The translations under genes and the position numbers were made by a program. 64,000 nucleotides of DNA from Lutibacter profundi (GTDB lineage: Bacteria > Bacteroidota > Bacteroidia > Flavobacteriales > Flavobacteriaceae), in the NCBI RefSeq assembly GCF_001543325.1, contig NZ_CP013355.1, positions 2,683,501 to 2,747,500 on the forward strand. Reading direction: 5' to 3'. The notes beneath the pieces are model-generated. The model was not told where the DNA came from, searched no databases, and saw only the letters and a program-made list of their open reading frames with translations. Below, piece after piece: positions 25,138-33,413 of this stretch (within the stretch, counting starts at the first letter, position 1; every line of letters begins with the position of its first letter).

Positions 25138-26361
25138 TTACACAAACATCTTCTGTAATAATCCCTTTTTCCATTCCTGCGATGCCTCTATTTGTTTACC
25201 CACATTTTCAATGGATTTATCTATGGACGATAGAAATTTGGCGATTTTTTGTTGTTCGGGTTTTGATGGCAATCGTATTTTAATAGTTTTTAAATCACTT
25301 GCATTGTATGAAGGTAATGCTCCTACTTGTGCAAATTTTGATAATCTTAGGGTGTCAAATAAGTGTTTAAAGAACTTAATTTCTCCTTTTGGCGTATAAG
25401 ACATCATATTGTTATCAATTAAAAAATTTGATGCAATACGCTTTCTCTCAAGAAAAATTGCAGCACCAACTTTTGCAAAGATTATCGAATCTTCTAATAT
25501 TGGTTTATATTTCAAACGTTCAATCTGTTCAATATTTACATAATTATTAGCAACTGTAATTTTTTTATTGTTACCCACCAAATTCATATCAGAAACTTTA
25601 AGAAAAGGGATCCCTGTTTGCCCACCTTGCTCAATATTTGCAAATCCGATACCAGAAATAAATATACCTACCTCCCCCAACATCTTCTCTTCCCAATCGG
25701 GAAAATTGTTGCCGTTATCGTATTTAAAGCGAATAGTTTGCGAAAACAATTTATGCATTACCCCTTTTTTGTATTGCTCCAATTGGGCTTTCTTTTTTTG
25801 CAGTAGGTTTATGCGTTTGTCCACTGCGCTTAGAAAGGTGGCGATGCGGGTTTGTTCGGCTGGGGTTGGAATAGGAATTTTGGTTTCTCTAATCGTTTTA
25901 AGAGACAAGTTCTTAATTGTAGAACCTGTCAGTTCAGAAAAAAAGAAATTTTGAGTCTTCGAGATTTTTAACGAATTATAAATAAACTCTTTATCAACTT
26001 CATTTCTTATATTTAGATATGCAGCACTTTTACCTAACATTACTTTTTCATTGGTGTAAAAAGCAAGATTTCCAATAGTACCATTTATAGATAATAGAAT
26101 AGTTCTGTCGCTTAACTCTCTATTGTGCTTTATTGCTTCGCTTTCTTCTACTTTTTTTGTTGTTTCAAAGATTTCTATTTTGCCATCAACTAAATTATTA
26201 CCATTAATAAAATAGTAATTCCCATTATCATTATATTCGGGAGTACTATGTATCCCATCTCCAATTCTTGTTGTTATTTGGTCTAACGTTTTAATATCCC
26301 ATTCCCCATCAAACTCAGGAAACCGTAATTGTGGTATATTTTTATTTAATTTATCGTTCAT
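25138..26361 (-). CDS. hsdS: Type I restriction specificity subunit S
   Basis: From ATG at 26361 the product is about 407 aa starting MNDKLNKNIPQLRFPEFDGEW. An ATG 18 bases upstream is possible but less family-like. Two target-recognition domains alternate with conserved helices: QTRIATFLSAVDKRINLLQKKKAQLEQYKKGVMHKLF ends the first half, and QQKIAKFLSSIDKSIENVGKQ ends the second. It sets the bipartite recognition site for HsdM and HsdR. Both halves appear intact. Confidence 0.93.
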   Translation of the reverse strand: MNDKLNKNIPQLRFPEFDGEWDIKTLDQITTRIGDGIHSTPEYNDNGNYYFINGNNLVDGKIEIFETTKKVEESEAIKHNRELSDRTILLSINGTIGNLAFYTNEKVMLGKSAAYLNIRNEVDKEFIYNSLKISKTQNFFFSELTGSTIKNLSLKTIRETKIPIPTPAEQTRIATFLSAVDKRINLLQKKKAQLEQYKKGVMHKLFSQTIRFKYDNGNNFPDWEEKMLGEVGIFISGIGFANIEQGGQTGIPFLKVSDMNLVGNNKKITVANNYVNIEQIERLKYKPILEDSIIFAKVGAAIFLERKRIASNFLIDNNMMSYTPKGEIKFFKHLFDTLRLSKFAQVGALPSYNASDLKTIKIRLPSKPEQQKIAKFLSSIDKSIENVGKQIEASQEWKKGLLQKMFV

Positions 26362-26399
26362 CATTGTAAAATTCACCATTTATAATTCACAATTCACCA

Positions 26400-27257
26400 T
26401 TATTCTTTCTCATTATCACTTTTTAGTTTTTTCGTTTTCTTTTCCTGCAAAAATGTTTTGGCATTTAATGGGCTAATAACTTTTTTACCTGTTTTTGCTT
26501 CTAATTCTTTGCGGGCAACTTTGGCAACATTACCGCCCTGCTTTGCCACTTTTTTGCTTTCGGTAAAGTTTTTGGGTGCTACGGCTTCCGAAATATCTTT
26601 GGTAGATGCTTCGGCAAGCATATTTAGTATCAGTTCGGTATTGGTCATATTATCTCTAAGGTTTTCTTTTTTCAAACCTTTCAAAACTTTGTATTCTTTG
26701 GTAGTTTTATCTGCCCAGGCTTTGGTAATGATATTGGTTAGTGTGGCAAATTGTATTCCTTCTTTTAGACCTCGTTTTTTCCATTCGTCTGTGAGTTCCT
26801 TTCGTATTTCAATACTTTTTAAGCGTTGGTTAATCCAATTTTCAGAATACCCAAGCTCTAAATATTGTTTCAATGCCCTGTCAATGGTAATTTCGGGGTC
26901 TTGCATCTCCTCTAATCGCTCCGATGCAATTTGTGCCAGCCACAGTTTAAAAGGTTCTGCCTTTGGCGATGGAATAGATTGAATTAGTCTGAAAAGCTGT
27001 TCGGTATCAGCGACATCGGTTTTACGCATTTTACCATCAGCCGCAAGCATTTTCAAAGCGTGACAATTCGTCACGGTTTGGTTTCCTTCTGCTTTTAAGC
27101 GTTGTTTCAATTTTCGCCAATAAGCTGGTGGGTCAATACTTTCGGTCAATACTGCAATTACATCTACAATAGAGATATACCATTTTTCCTTATCGGCATC
27201 CCAAAGGGTTCTTATCTGCTTATCCTCGTATAATTGTATTTTATTTTTATCACTCAT
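26400..27257 (-). CDS. DinD/BRO-N family protein within hsd operon
   Basis: Encodes 285 aa. The N-terminus QIRTLWDADKEKWYISIVDVIAVLTES is the BRO-N/DinD pattern, followed by AYWRKLKQRLKAEG and PFKLWLAQIASERLEEM. The middle, SIEIRKELTDEWKKRGLKEG, is typical for DinD-like proteins. The tail is very Lys-rich. In E. coli, DinD inhibits RecA strand exchange. Homologues are frequently inserted in type I restriction operons. It is 2 bases downstream of hsdM and 38 bases upstream of hsdS. Confidence 0.85.
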   Translation of the reverse strand: MSDKNKIQLYEDKQIRTLWDADKEKWYISIVDVIAVLTESIDPPAYWRKLKQRLKAEGNQTVTNCHALKMLAADGKMRKTDVADTEQLFRLIQSIPSPKAEPFKLWLAQIASERLEEMQDPEITIDRALKQYLELGYSENWINQRLKSIEIRKELTDEWKKRGLKEGIQFATLTNIITKAWADKTTKEYKVLKGLKKENLRDNMTNTELILNMLAEASTKDISEAVAPKNFTESKKVAKQGGNVAKVARKELEAKTGKKVISPLNAKTFLQEKKTKKLKSDNEKE

Positions 27258-27259
27258 AA

Positions 27260-28843
27260 TTATTCCTTAATTTTAAAAGGTGGAACAATACCGAGTTCAT
27301 TACAAAAGCCCACAATTTTATTGTTTATTTCTTCTAATTCATTATCAAAACCAATGATGCGGTTGGCTACTTCGTTCAAATCAATTTCTTCTTCCTCTTC
27401 AAAAGTATCCACATAGCGTGGAATATTTAGGTTGTAATCGTTTTCGGCAATTTCTTCCAAAGTGGCTACGTAAGAATATTTGTCTTTGGTTTCCCTTGCT
27501 CGGAAAGTGTCAATTATTTCCTTTACATCTTCGTCACGCAATTCGTTTTGGTTTCCATTCTTTTTAAAATGGTCGTCTCCGCTGGCATCAATAAAAACGA
27601 TATTATCATCAACTTCACGGCATTTTTTAAATACCAAAATACAGGTTGGAATACTGGTTCCATAAAAAATATTGGCAGGCAAGCCAATAACAGCATCTAA
27701 ATAATTAAGTTCTTTTATTAAATATTTACGGATTACACCTTCGGCAGCACCTCTAAACAAAACACCGTGGGGTAGCACGGTTGCCATTGTTCCGTTATCA
27801 GCCAATTGGTGTATCATATGTTGCACAAAAGCATAATCGGCTTTGGTATTTGGGGCAATTCTTCCGTATTGACTAAAACGTTCGTCTGTGCTATTTAACG
27901 GATTTTTGTTTCCTTTCCAATGCGCAGAAAAAGGCGGATTGGCAACTACGGCTTCAAATCGTTTATCCAAATGTTGGGGATTTTCCAAAGTATCTTCTTG
28001 CTGTATGTCAAATTTTCGGTAATGCACATCGTGCAAAATCATATTCATACGAGCCAAGTTGTAAGTAGTACGGTTTAGTTCTTGTCCGTAAAATTCGCTT
28101 ACATCGTCAACCTCTTTTGCTACACGCAATAGCAAAGAACCCGAACCACAAGTTGGGTCATAAACCGATTTTAGTTTTTTCTTACCGGTGGTTACAATTT
28201 TTGCTAATATTTTAGAAACCTGTTGCGGTGTATAAAATTCTCCTGCCGATTTTCCTGCTCCTGCGGCAAATTTTGCAATTAAATATTCGTAAGCATCGCC
28301 CAAAACATCAGCTTCAATATCATCAAGTTTGAAATCAATTTTATCAAGATGATTTAATATTTTTACAATTACTTCGTTTCTTGCTCCAACGGTTCTGCCA
28401 ATTTTGGTAGAAGTTAAATCCAAGTCTTCAAACAAAGCGTTAAAATCTTCTTCCGATTCCGTTCCCATTGTGCTTTGCTCAATGTGGTTCATTACGGCTT
28501 GCAAATCTTCAATAATGTAGTTGCTTTCGCTTTCGGTGTCGGCATTTCCTTTTTTTGCCAGTTCAGAAAAGAGTTCTTGGGGTTTTAGAAAATAGCCTAA
28601 TTTTAGTAAGGATTCTTCTTTTATGGCTTCCAAGGTTTCAGAGTCTGTTACTTCTTTATAGTCGGTAACTTCTTCGCCCTCCAATAAACTGTTTGCGTAT
28701 AAATATTGCTTTTCGCTCAGGTATTTATAAAAGATAAAACCGAGAATATAGTCTCGGTAATCGTCTGCACTTATTTTTCCTCTTAGCAGGTTTGCAATTC
28801 CCCAAAGTTGGGCTTCTAATATTTTCTTTTGGTCTTCTGACAT
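27260..28843 (-). CDS. hsdM: Type I restriction DNA methyltransferase subunit M
   Basis: Encodes 527 aa. The N-terminal HsdM helical domain (LWGIANLLRGKISADDYRDYILGFIFYKYLSE) is followed by the N6-adenine methyltransferase core: GEFYTPQQVS (200-210), DPTCGSGS (229-236, SAM site) and NPPF (302-305, catalytic). It methylates adenine at the HsdS-defined site to protect the host. It is the first gene of the operon. An 18-bp-arm inverted repeat lies 39-87 bp upstream, where a regulator could bind. Confidence 0.97.
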   Translation of the reverse strand: MSEDQKKILEAQLWGIANLLRGKISADDYRDYILGFIFYKYLSEKQYLYANSLLEGEEVTDYKEVTDSETLEAIKEESLLKLGYFLKPQELFSELAKKGNADTESESNYIIEDLQAVMNHIEQSTMGTESEEDFNALFEDLDLTSTKIGRTVGARNEVIVKILNHLDKIDFKLDDIEADVLGDAYEYLIAKFAAGAGKSAGEFYTPQQVSKILAKIVTTGKKKLKSVYDPTCGSGSLLLRVAKEVDDVSEFYGQELNRTTYNLARMNMILHDVHYRKFDIQQEDTLENPQHLDKRFEAVVANPPFSAHWKGNKNPLNSTDERFSQYGRIAPNTKADYAFVQHMIHQLADNGTMATVLPHGVLFRGAAEGVIRKYLIKELNYLDAVIGLPANIFYGTSIPTCILVFKKCREVDDNIVFIDASGDDHFKKNGNQNELRDEDVKEIIDTFRARETKDKYSYVATLEEIAENDYNLNIPRYVDTFEEEEEIDLNEVANRIIGFDNELEEINNKIVGFCNELGIVPPFKIKE

Positions 28844-28881
28844 TTTAAATTATTCCTTTATTGAGTGCTTTTAATTTTAAT

Positions 28882-28930
28882 ATAAACGTTTAAAAAAATG
28901 ATATTGTTAGCAATTTTTTTAAACGTTTAT
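28882..28930. promoter_or_regulatory. Large inverted repeat upstream of hsdM
   Basis: Perfect 18-bp arms (28882-28899 and 28913-28930) each contain the palindrome AAACGTTT, with a 13-base spacer. It lies 39 bp upstream of the hsdM start and overlaps the expected promoter zone. It could be an operator or a hairpin; the T- and A-run placement also allows a terminator. Confidence 0.55.
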
Positions 28931-29073
28931 TAATTTTTTTTGTTGAAAACGCAGTTATGTTTCAAACGAAGTTAAAAGTACTTAAAAATTATGATAAATT
29001 AAGATTTGAAATTGATGATTTTTAAAGAGAAGTAAAAGATTGGGGTTTTTAGTTTTTTCTTGAAAAAAAGTCT

Positions 29074-29244
29074 TAAATTTGGTAGCATATAGGCTTACAA
29101 GCCTCATCTTTTTAAGCTACGCTTATTTCTATTTATTAGCTGGTGTAGCTTGAATAAGCTTTTAAAAATTATTTTTCATAGTGTAATTTGTACAAGCTTA
29201 TTTCATAGCAATTTTGCCCATCTCTTTTGAGGTGGGCTTTTTTT
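29074..29244 (+). ncRNA. Possible small RNA between hsd and abiE loci
   Basis: The plus strand has a -7-like TAAATTTG (29074-29081) and, about 165 bases downstream, a strong intrinsic terminator, yet no plus-strand gene lies between. The segment contains several inverted pieces (AAGCTAC/GTAGCTT, and repeated AAGCTTATTT-type words). A spaced -33 TTTG element is not evident, so the promoter is uncertain. It could be a structured regulatory RNA. Confidence 0.35.
29216..29244 (+). terminator. Strong intrinsic terminator (plus strand)
   Basis: Arms GCCCATCTC/GAGGTGGGC with a TTTT loop (one G-T pair) are followed by seven T on the plus strand. There is no T-run on the minus strand, so it serves plus-strand transcription rather than abiEii. 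Confidence 0.75.
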
Positions 29245-29252
29245 ATGTTCTT

Positions 29253-30236
29253 TTACACTTTGAGTTTCAGTTGCCAATTTATTTTTTCTAGCCTTGATGT
29301 TATTAGAAGAATTGTTTTAAGTATTTCACTTTCATTTGGGTATGTCCCAAATACCAATGTTTTAAAACTTCCTTGGTAAGTTGTTTTTAATTGTTTCCAC
29401 GTTTTTTCTGGTTGGCTAAACAATAGTGCTTCTTTAGGATGGGTTTGTAAATATTGATTGTTATTTTTAAAACTAACTACATCGTCACTCGCTACACGAA
29501 GTAACATTTTATCAAATTTTACAGTGTTAAAGAATTTTTCAATTTCTTTATTTTTTAGTAGTTGATGCATATCGTAGATATGTCTAATTTTGTTATTTAA
29601 ATCTTCTATGGCGTTTTCAGTATAAGAAAAGCGTACCAAACTCATAATTTTTTCGCACAGTGTTCTTTTAATATCCAAGGCTAGCACATTGAAAGGTAAC
29701 AAGCCATATTGTTCAGCTAATTTCTCTTGATTTGTGCTTAACATCATTTCATAGATGTAGGATGCAACGGTTTTTGTTTCAAAAGGTTCATGATGTCCTA
29801 ACCTTGTAGCTTCAACAATAATGGTATCTCTAATTTGGCCGAATTCACCTTTAAATGCTTTTGGGTATGTATGCGCTGTTTTCCGAACCATTCCAACTCT
29901 ATGGGTAATTTCCTTTTCTTCTATTTCAGGTAAAAGTTTAGTTACAGCTGTGGTAATTTCTTTTAACTTTTGCTTTAAATAATGGTCAGATTGGCTCTTG
30001 TCTTTTAAGATAATTAAATCAATATCTTCAGAAAAACGTTCTATTATATGATAACATTTGGACAATGCTGTACCTCCTTTAAATACAATCTCTTTACCTA
30101 ATTGACTTTTATACAAATTGTACAATACAAAGGTTACCCAATAGTCTTTTTCAACATAAATATCTTTTATGTTTTTTTCTGCTGCTGTAAACTTTACTGC
30201 TTCTTTAAATAATGTGCTATTGTTGTGAAGTTTCAT
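29253..30236 (-). CDS. abiEii: AbiEii/AbiGii-type nucleotidyltransferase toxin
   Basis: Encodes 327 aa. The DNA polymerase beta-type motifs of AbiEii are present: KGGTALSKCY (54-60 core) and FSEDIDL (69-74, metal-binding Asp pair). IYVEKDYWVTFVL upstream also fits the family. AbiEii homologues transfer nucleotides (for example to tRNA 3' ends) and stop growth upon phage infection. It overlaps the antitoxin gene by 4 bases (ATGA), giving coupled expression. It appears intact. Confidence 0.93.
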   Translation of the reverse strand: MKLHNNSTLFKEAVKFTAAEKNIKDIYVEKDYWVTFVLYNLYKSQLGKEIVFKGGTALSKCYHIIERFSEDIDLIILKDKSQSDHYLKQKLKEITTAVTKLLPEIEEKEITHRVGMVRKTAHTYPKAFKGEFGQIRDTIIVEATRLGHHEPFETKTVASYIYEMMLSTNQEKLAEQYGLLPFNVLALDIKRTLCEKIMSLVRFSYTENAIEDLNNKIRHIYDMHQLLKNKEIEKFFNTVKFDKMLLRVASDDVVSFKNNNQYLQTHPKEALLFSQPEKTWKQLKTTYQGSFKTLVFGTYPNESEILKTILLITSRLEKINWQLKLKV

Positions 30237-30976
30237 TTAATATTCCAGTTTTTAGCAGTTGGTAAAATAGTTTTTGAAACCGATAATTTATACGTTGTTA
30301 TTGGATTTAAAGACTTTTGAAGTATCTCTGTATTTTGATTGCTGTCTATTTGTTGAAATAATGCACCTAATAAGGCTCTTGTTGAAGGTGGGTATTTCAA
30401 CGCTAGTTTTTTTAGTTGCTCTTGTTCTTCTTTCGTTAATTCCGTTAGTAATTTTTGCAAGCGAATACACGAATTATTGATGGTTGCATCTGGTATATCT
30501 TTTATAAAACGGATGGTATCTAACAACCTAAGCAATGGTACATTTTGTTTGGCAATTGTATTTCTTTGTTTGATAAAAGCTACTTTAAATCTACCTCGCT
30601 GTAAAGAAGGTCTGGTTTCATTTCTGGCAATTTGGATTACATTACTTACTTGCGTAGTAAAACCCATACTATTGTAATAACTGTACCCTGTAATATATCC
30701 CAATAGTTTTCCGTTTTTTTCTAATAAATCTTTTACAATTTGATTTTGCTCTGGTAATAGGTTACCAAAGACAGTATTTTGAGGTTTATAATATTTTCCC
30801 TTTGAGAGTTTCTCTATTTTACCAGAAGCTACCATTCTGTTTAGGTGTTTAATAATGGCTTCTCTCTTTGTTACCTCTGATATAAAATCTATATAGGTGA
30901 ATACGTATCCTTTAGGTAGTTTATTTATCTTACACTCAATGTAAACTGATGTTTTCACTTGTTTTATTTTATGCAA
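30233..30976 (-). CDS. abiEi: AbiEi-type antitoxin / DUF6088 regulator
   Basis: Encodes 247 aa. The N-terminal winged helix covers FTYIDFISEVTKREAIIKHLNRMVASGKIEKLSKGKYY, followed by the DUF6088 body (GYITGYSYYNSMGFTTQVSNVIQIARNE). Such proteins repress their own promoter by binding inverted repeats and counter the AbiEii toxin. A perfect 13-bp-arm inverted repeat lies 10 bases upstream of its start, matching that mechanism. The 4-base overlap with abiEii supports an operon. Confidence 0.9.
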   Translation of the reverse strand: MHKIKQVKTSVYIECKINKLPKGYVFTYIDFISEVTKREAIIKHLNRMVASGKIEKLSKGKYYKPQNTVFGNLLPEQNQIVKDLLEKNGKLLGYITGYSYYNSMGFTTQVSNVIQIARNETRPSLQRGRFKVAFIKQRNTIAKQNVPLLRLLDTIRFIKDIPDATINNSCIRLQKLLTELTKEEQEQLKKLALKYPPSTRALLGALFQQIDSNQNTEILQKSLNPITTYKLSVSKTILPTAKNWNIK

Positions 30977-30985
30977 AGATAGTTA

Positions 30986-31021
30986 AAATGTCCAGTTTAT
31001 TTGTAAAAAAACTGGACATTT
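30986..31021. promoter_or_regulatory. Operator-like inverted repeat upstream of abiEi
   Basis: Arms AAATGTCCAGTTT (30986-30998) and AAACTGGACATTT (31009-31021) are perfect complements, with 10 bases between them, immediately before abiEi. AbiEi proteins are known to bind paired inverted repeats at their own promoter, so this is the likely autoregulatory site. Confidence 0.75.
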
Positions 31022-31045
31022 ATTATTAAAAGTCTGTTTCCTTCT

Positions 31046-31741
31046 TTATTTCCTCTTATCTTTTGAATTTTTATCAAAACTTATAACGTTCATCATTTCT
31101 CTTAATCTGCTTCTTACACGGTTGCCATATCTTTTTTCAAGTTCATGGGCGTTTAGGTTGGTGGTGATGTGGGTTTTGATTCTGAAATTTGTTTTATGAG
31201 ATCCCCAGTCAAGTTGAGGATGACGTGTAAATAAGTCATAGCGCGAAAGTAAAATTTCTCCTAGTACGTTGCATTCTGTTGTGTAATGACAGCCTGTTGG
31301 TTCTACTCCTAAATCGTCAAAGCAGTAGTTTTTGTTATCGTTGTATTTTTCGAGAACTTCAAATCCGGATGCGTTGAAATTGAAAACGATGTTGCGTGTT
31401 GGAACCATTTCGTAATTTGTTTTGTGTGGTGCTAAGTGTGGTAGTAGTTTCATTAAAGAAGTTTTACCGCAACCTATAGGACCCGAAAGTAATATTCCTT
31501 TGTTAGTGTCTATTCCCATTTGTGCACAGCTGTAATGGTCTTGAATGAAATAACAACAAAGTTTAAAAAGTAATGGTTCGTCTTCTTTATAGAGTTTAAA
31601 GTTTTTGCCAAAAAGGATGTGGCCTTTGATGTTGAGGTAGGTTTTTATTTTTTCGAAGTCGTATTGTACGGTATTGTTTATTATTTCTCCTATTTGGAAT
31701 TTTGAGGTTCCTTCGGTTTTTATGTGTGGTGTTGGATTCAT
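31046..31741 (-). CDS. DnaC-like P-loop ATPase of the element
   Basis: Encodes 231 aa. Walker A is GPIGCGKTSLMKLL; Walker B is NYCFDDLGVE. The C-terminal HITTNLNAHELEKRYGNRVRSRLREMMNVISFD is the sensor/arginine region of DnaC/IstB-like loaders in Bacteroidota mobile elements. It probably helps load a helicase for element replication together with the gene upstream. Codons for RHPQLDWGSH come from an intragenic REP-type palindrome (31199-31225), which interrupts a normally shorter loop between LLSRYDLF and THITTN. Confidence 0.82.
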   Translation of the reverse strand: MNPTPHIKTEGTSKFQIGEIINNTVQYDFEKIKTYLNIKGHILFGKNFKLYKEDEPLLFKLCCYFIQDHYSCAQMGIDTNKGILLSGPIGCGKTSLMKLLPHLAPHKTNYEMVPTRNIVFNFNASGFEVLEKYNDNKNYCFDDLGVEPTGCHYTTECNVLGEILLSRYDLFTRHPQLDWGSHKTNFRIKTHITTNLNAHELEKRYGNRVRSRLREMMNVISFDKNSKDKRK

Positions 31742-32017
31742 AGCTGTTGGTTTTTTATATTTTTTGAATTTCTTTGACGTACAACAAGTTTATTTTTAGG
31801 TTTCATTAGTGTTCTTTTCATTTTGCCTTGATGCAAAACGAAACAAAAAATCAAGCCTTCTGAAACTTTCTTGAAATTCAAATCCTCATAGCTAAACAAA
31901 AAGAACTCGCTTCGCTCAAACAGCTTTTTGTTTTTTACGCTATTTGCGGATGAATTTACTACGAAGACTTTCAGAGGTCGATTAAATTCATTTAGAAAAA
32001 AAAATTGCTTTATTGTC
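31742..32017. repeat. Intergenic cluster of palindromes
   Basis: This contains a weak copy of the AACGAAACAAAAA...TCAAG repeat (31815-31857), a palindrome with arms AAACAAAAAG/CTTTTTGTTT around a CGCTTCGCTC loop (31894-31933) and another with ATGAATTTA/TAAATTCAT arms (31949-31992). A 113-aa minus-strand frame spanning it is made of these repeats and is not considered a gene. Confidence 0.6.
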
Positions 32018-32728
32018 TTAAAGTGGTTCATTGTAATTTTTGTTATTGTTGGTGTGGAGGTTGTCTTGAAAATGGTCAAGTGGTAAATCTCCGTTTTGGT
32101 TTTTTTCTCTCGACTGCACTTCGACTCCGCTCAGTGACCGTGCTCGAGATGACAGTTTCATTTCAGCTGCTTTTAGCATCCAACTTTTGGCGGTGGCTTG
32201 CCAATCGACCATGTTGGTTTTTCCACCAACTCTCCAACCAATTCCCTGGTAATGATTGTAGAATTTTTCTGCTTCCAATTTTGGCCAATTTTCTTTTTTA
32301 AAAAATTCTAAAATCAATTTTTCTTTTGCGATTGCCTCTAGTTTAATAAAGTTTGTATTATGTTTATTCATGTTTATATTAGATACCAGTGCTTGTCCGT
32401 TTATGGGATAGTTTAAATACAACTCTTGCTTATCACTTGTACTGAAATTAAACAACTTCACCTTACTGCCTTTGAATGGGTTGTGTGATGGACTGTAAAG
32501 AATATATTTCCAATGGCTTAACTCTTTTATACAGCGATGATATGTTGTGTTAGAGCCAATTTTAGAAAACTTCATTAATTCTTCTCTATTTATATAAAAT
32601 TCGTCTGGAAAACGATTGTAATTCCAGATGTAAAATAATCCAATATAAAGACTGATATGTGTCGGGTTTAAACGACTGTCTTTTGAGAATTGTTGGAATA
32701 CACCGTTGAGGTGTTTTATATAATTCAT
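32018..32728 (-). CDS. Replication/primosome-like protein of the element
   Basis: Encodes 236 aa. The N-terminal winged-helix part has NREELMKFSKIGSNTTYHRCIKELSHWKYILYSPS, like replication initiators. The C-terminal EAEKFYNHYQGIGWRVGGKTNMVDWQATAKSWMLKA is the short motif found in DnaD/DnaT-like proteins of Bacteroidota elements. Upstream of the DnaC-like ATPase, it probably forms a helicase-loading pair. Near the C-terminus, residues RARSLSGVEVQSREK are encoded by a CTCGACTGC-type palindromic repeat (32109-32153). Confidence 0.7.
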   Translation of the reverse strand: MNYIKHLNGVFQQFSKDSRLNPTHISLYIGLFYIWNYNRFPDEFYINREELMKFSKIGSNTTYHRCIKELSHWKYILYSPSHNPFKGSKVKLFNFSTSDKQELYLNYPINGQALVSNINMNKHNTNFIKLEAIAKEKLILEFFKKENWPKLEAEKFYNHYQGIGWRVGGKTNMVDWQATAKSWMLKAAEMKLSSRARSLSGVEVQSREKNQNGDLPLDHFQDNLHTNNNKNYNEPL

Positions 32729-32807
32729 AGGTTTGAAAATGATGAGATTATTTTAAATATATTTTGCTTTTATGTCATAGAAAAAGTTATTGTTTACTCT
32801 TTCTTTT

Positions 32808-32848
32808 CATTTTTGTCTTGACACAAAAACGAAACAAAAAAGTCAAGA
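32808..32848. repeat. Interspersed palindromic repeat (GTCTTGACAC...GTCAAG type)
   Basis: A stem CTTGAC/GTCAAG flanks an ACAAAAACGAAACAAAAAA-type loop. Related copies lie at about 6560-6600, 31815-31857 and, diverged, 18750-18782. All are in gene-free DNA of the element. The surrounding 32729-32972 holds a further GCATCC...GGATGC palindrome (about 32889-32919) and no gene. Confidence 0.65.
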
Positions 32849-32972
32849 CTGATTTTAATTTCTTTGAATTCTACATTTTATCCGCATTCGCATCCAGACC
32901 GTTACACTCTTTGGATGCTTTTATGCTCCTAAAATTTGAATTACTACTGAAATTTAAATAGGTCGAAAATAT

Positions 32973-33251
32973 TTAGTACTTATTATGAATCCTGTTTTCT
33001 TTCATCACTTTGTAAATTTCATCTGCATCGTAAAAAATGATACCTCCAATTTTTGTATAGGGTAGTGTTCCGTTGATTCTTAATGTTTGAAGTGTTCCTG
33101 GACTCACCTTTAAGAGCTTCATCAATTCGGCTGATTTTAAATATTTTTTAGTAGTCGTTGAAGCATTCGTTGAAAGTATTTTTTTGATGTCATCTAATAA
33201 TTCTGTTTTAAATTCTCTTAGATCATCGGTTGTGATAATTTGTGTAGGCAT
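32973..33251 (-). CDS. Excisionase-like helix-turn-helix protein
   Basis: Encodes 92 aa. A MerR/excisionase-type winged helix lies in YLKSAELMKLLKVSPGTLQTLRINGTLPYTKIGGIIFYDADEI. The N-terminal 40 residues look like a helical extension (TDDLREFKTELLDDIKKIL). Such proteins act as recombination directionality factors in CTnDOT-like elements. A 12-bp-arm palindrome 80 bp upstream, and an adjacent rteC gene, suggest RteC-controlled excision. Confidence 0.8.
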   Translation of the reverse strand: MPTQIITTDDLREFKTELLDDIKKILSTNASTTTKKYLKSAELMKLLKVSPGTLQTLRINGTLPYTKIGGIIFYDADEIYKVMKENRIHNKY

Positions 33252-33330
33252 TTTTTTAGATTTTTGAATTAATAATTTGTTTATAGCGATTTGACTTTCG
33301 TTCTACAAAGCTGGGAAGTTTTGATTGATA

Positions 33331-33362
33331 TTCTTCGGTAGTTGAGTGGTACTACCGAAGAA
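33331..33362. promoter_or_regulatory. Inverted repeat upstream of excisionase gene (RteC site candidate)
   Basis: Perfect arms TTCTTCGGTAGT (33331-33342) and ACTACCGAAGAA (33351-33362) with an 8-base spacer lie 80 bp before the excisionase start. In CTnDOT, RteC binds inverted half-sites upstream of the excision operon, so this is a sensible candidate here. It could also be a terminator for rteC. Confidence 0.5.
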
Positions 33363-33413
33363 ATTTAACATTTGTAAAATGATATAACACTAATTAACAG
33401 ATAATTATGATTT

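Noticed and set aside
31738..32079. 113-aa minus-strand frame between the two replication genes
   Set aside because: Its sequence (KKLFERSEFFLF and so on) is a translation of common intergenic palindromes and overlaps the end of the gene at 32018.
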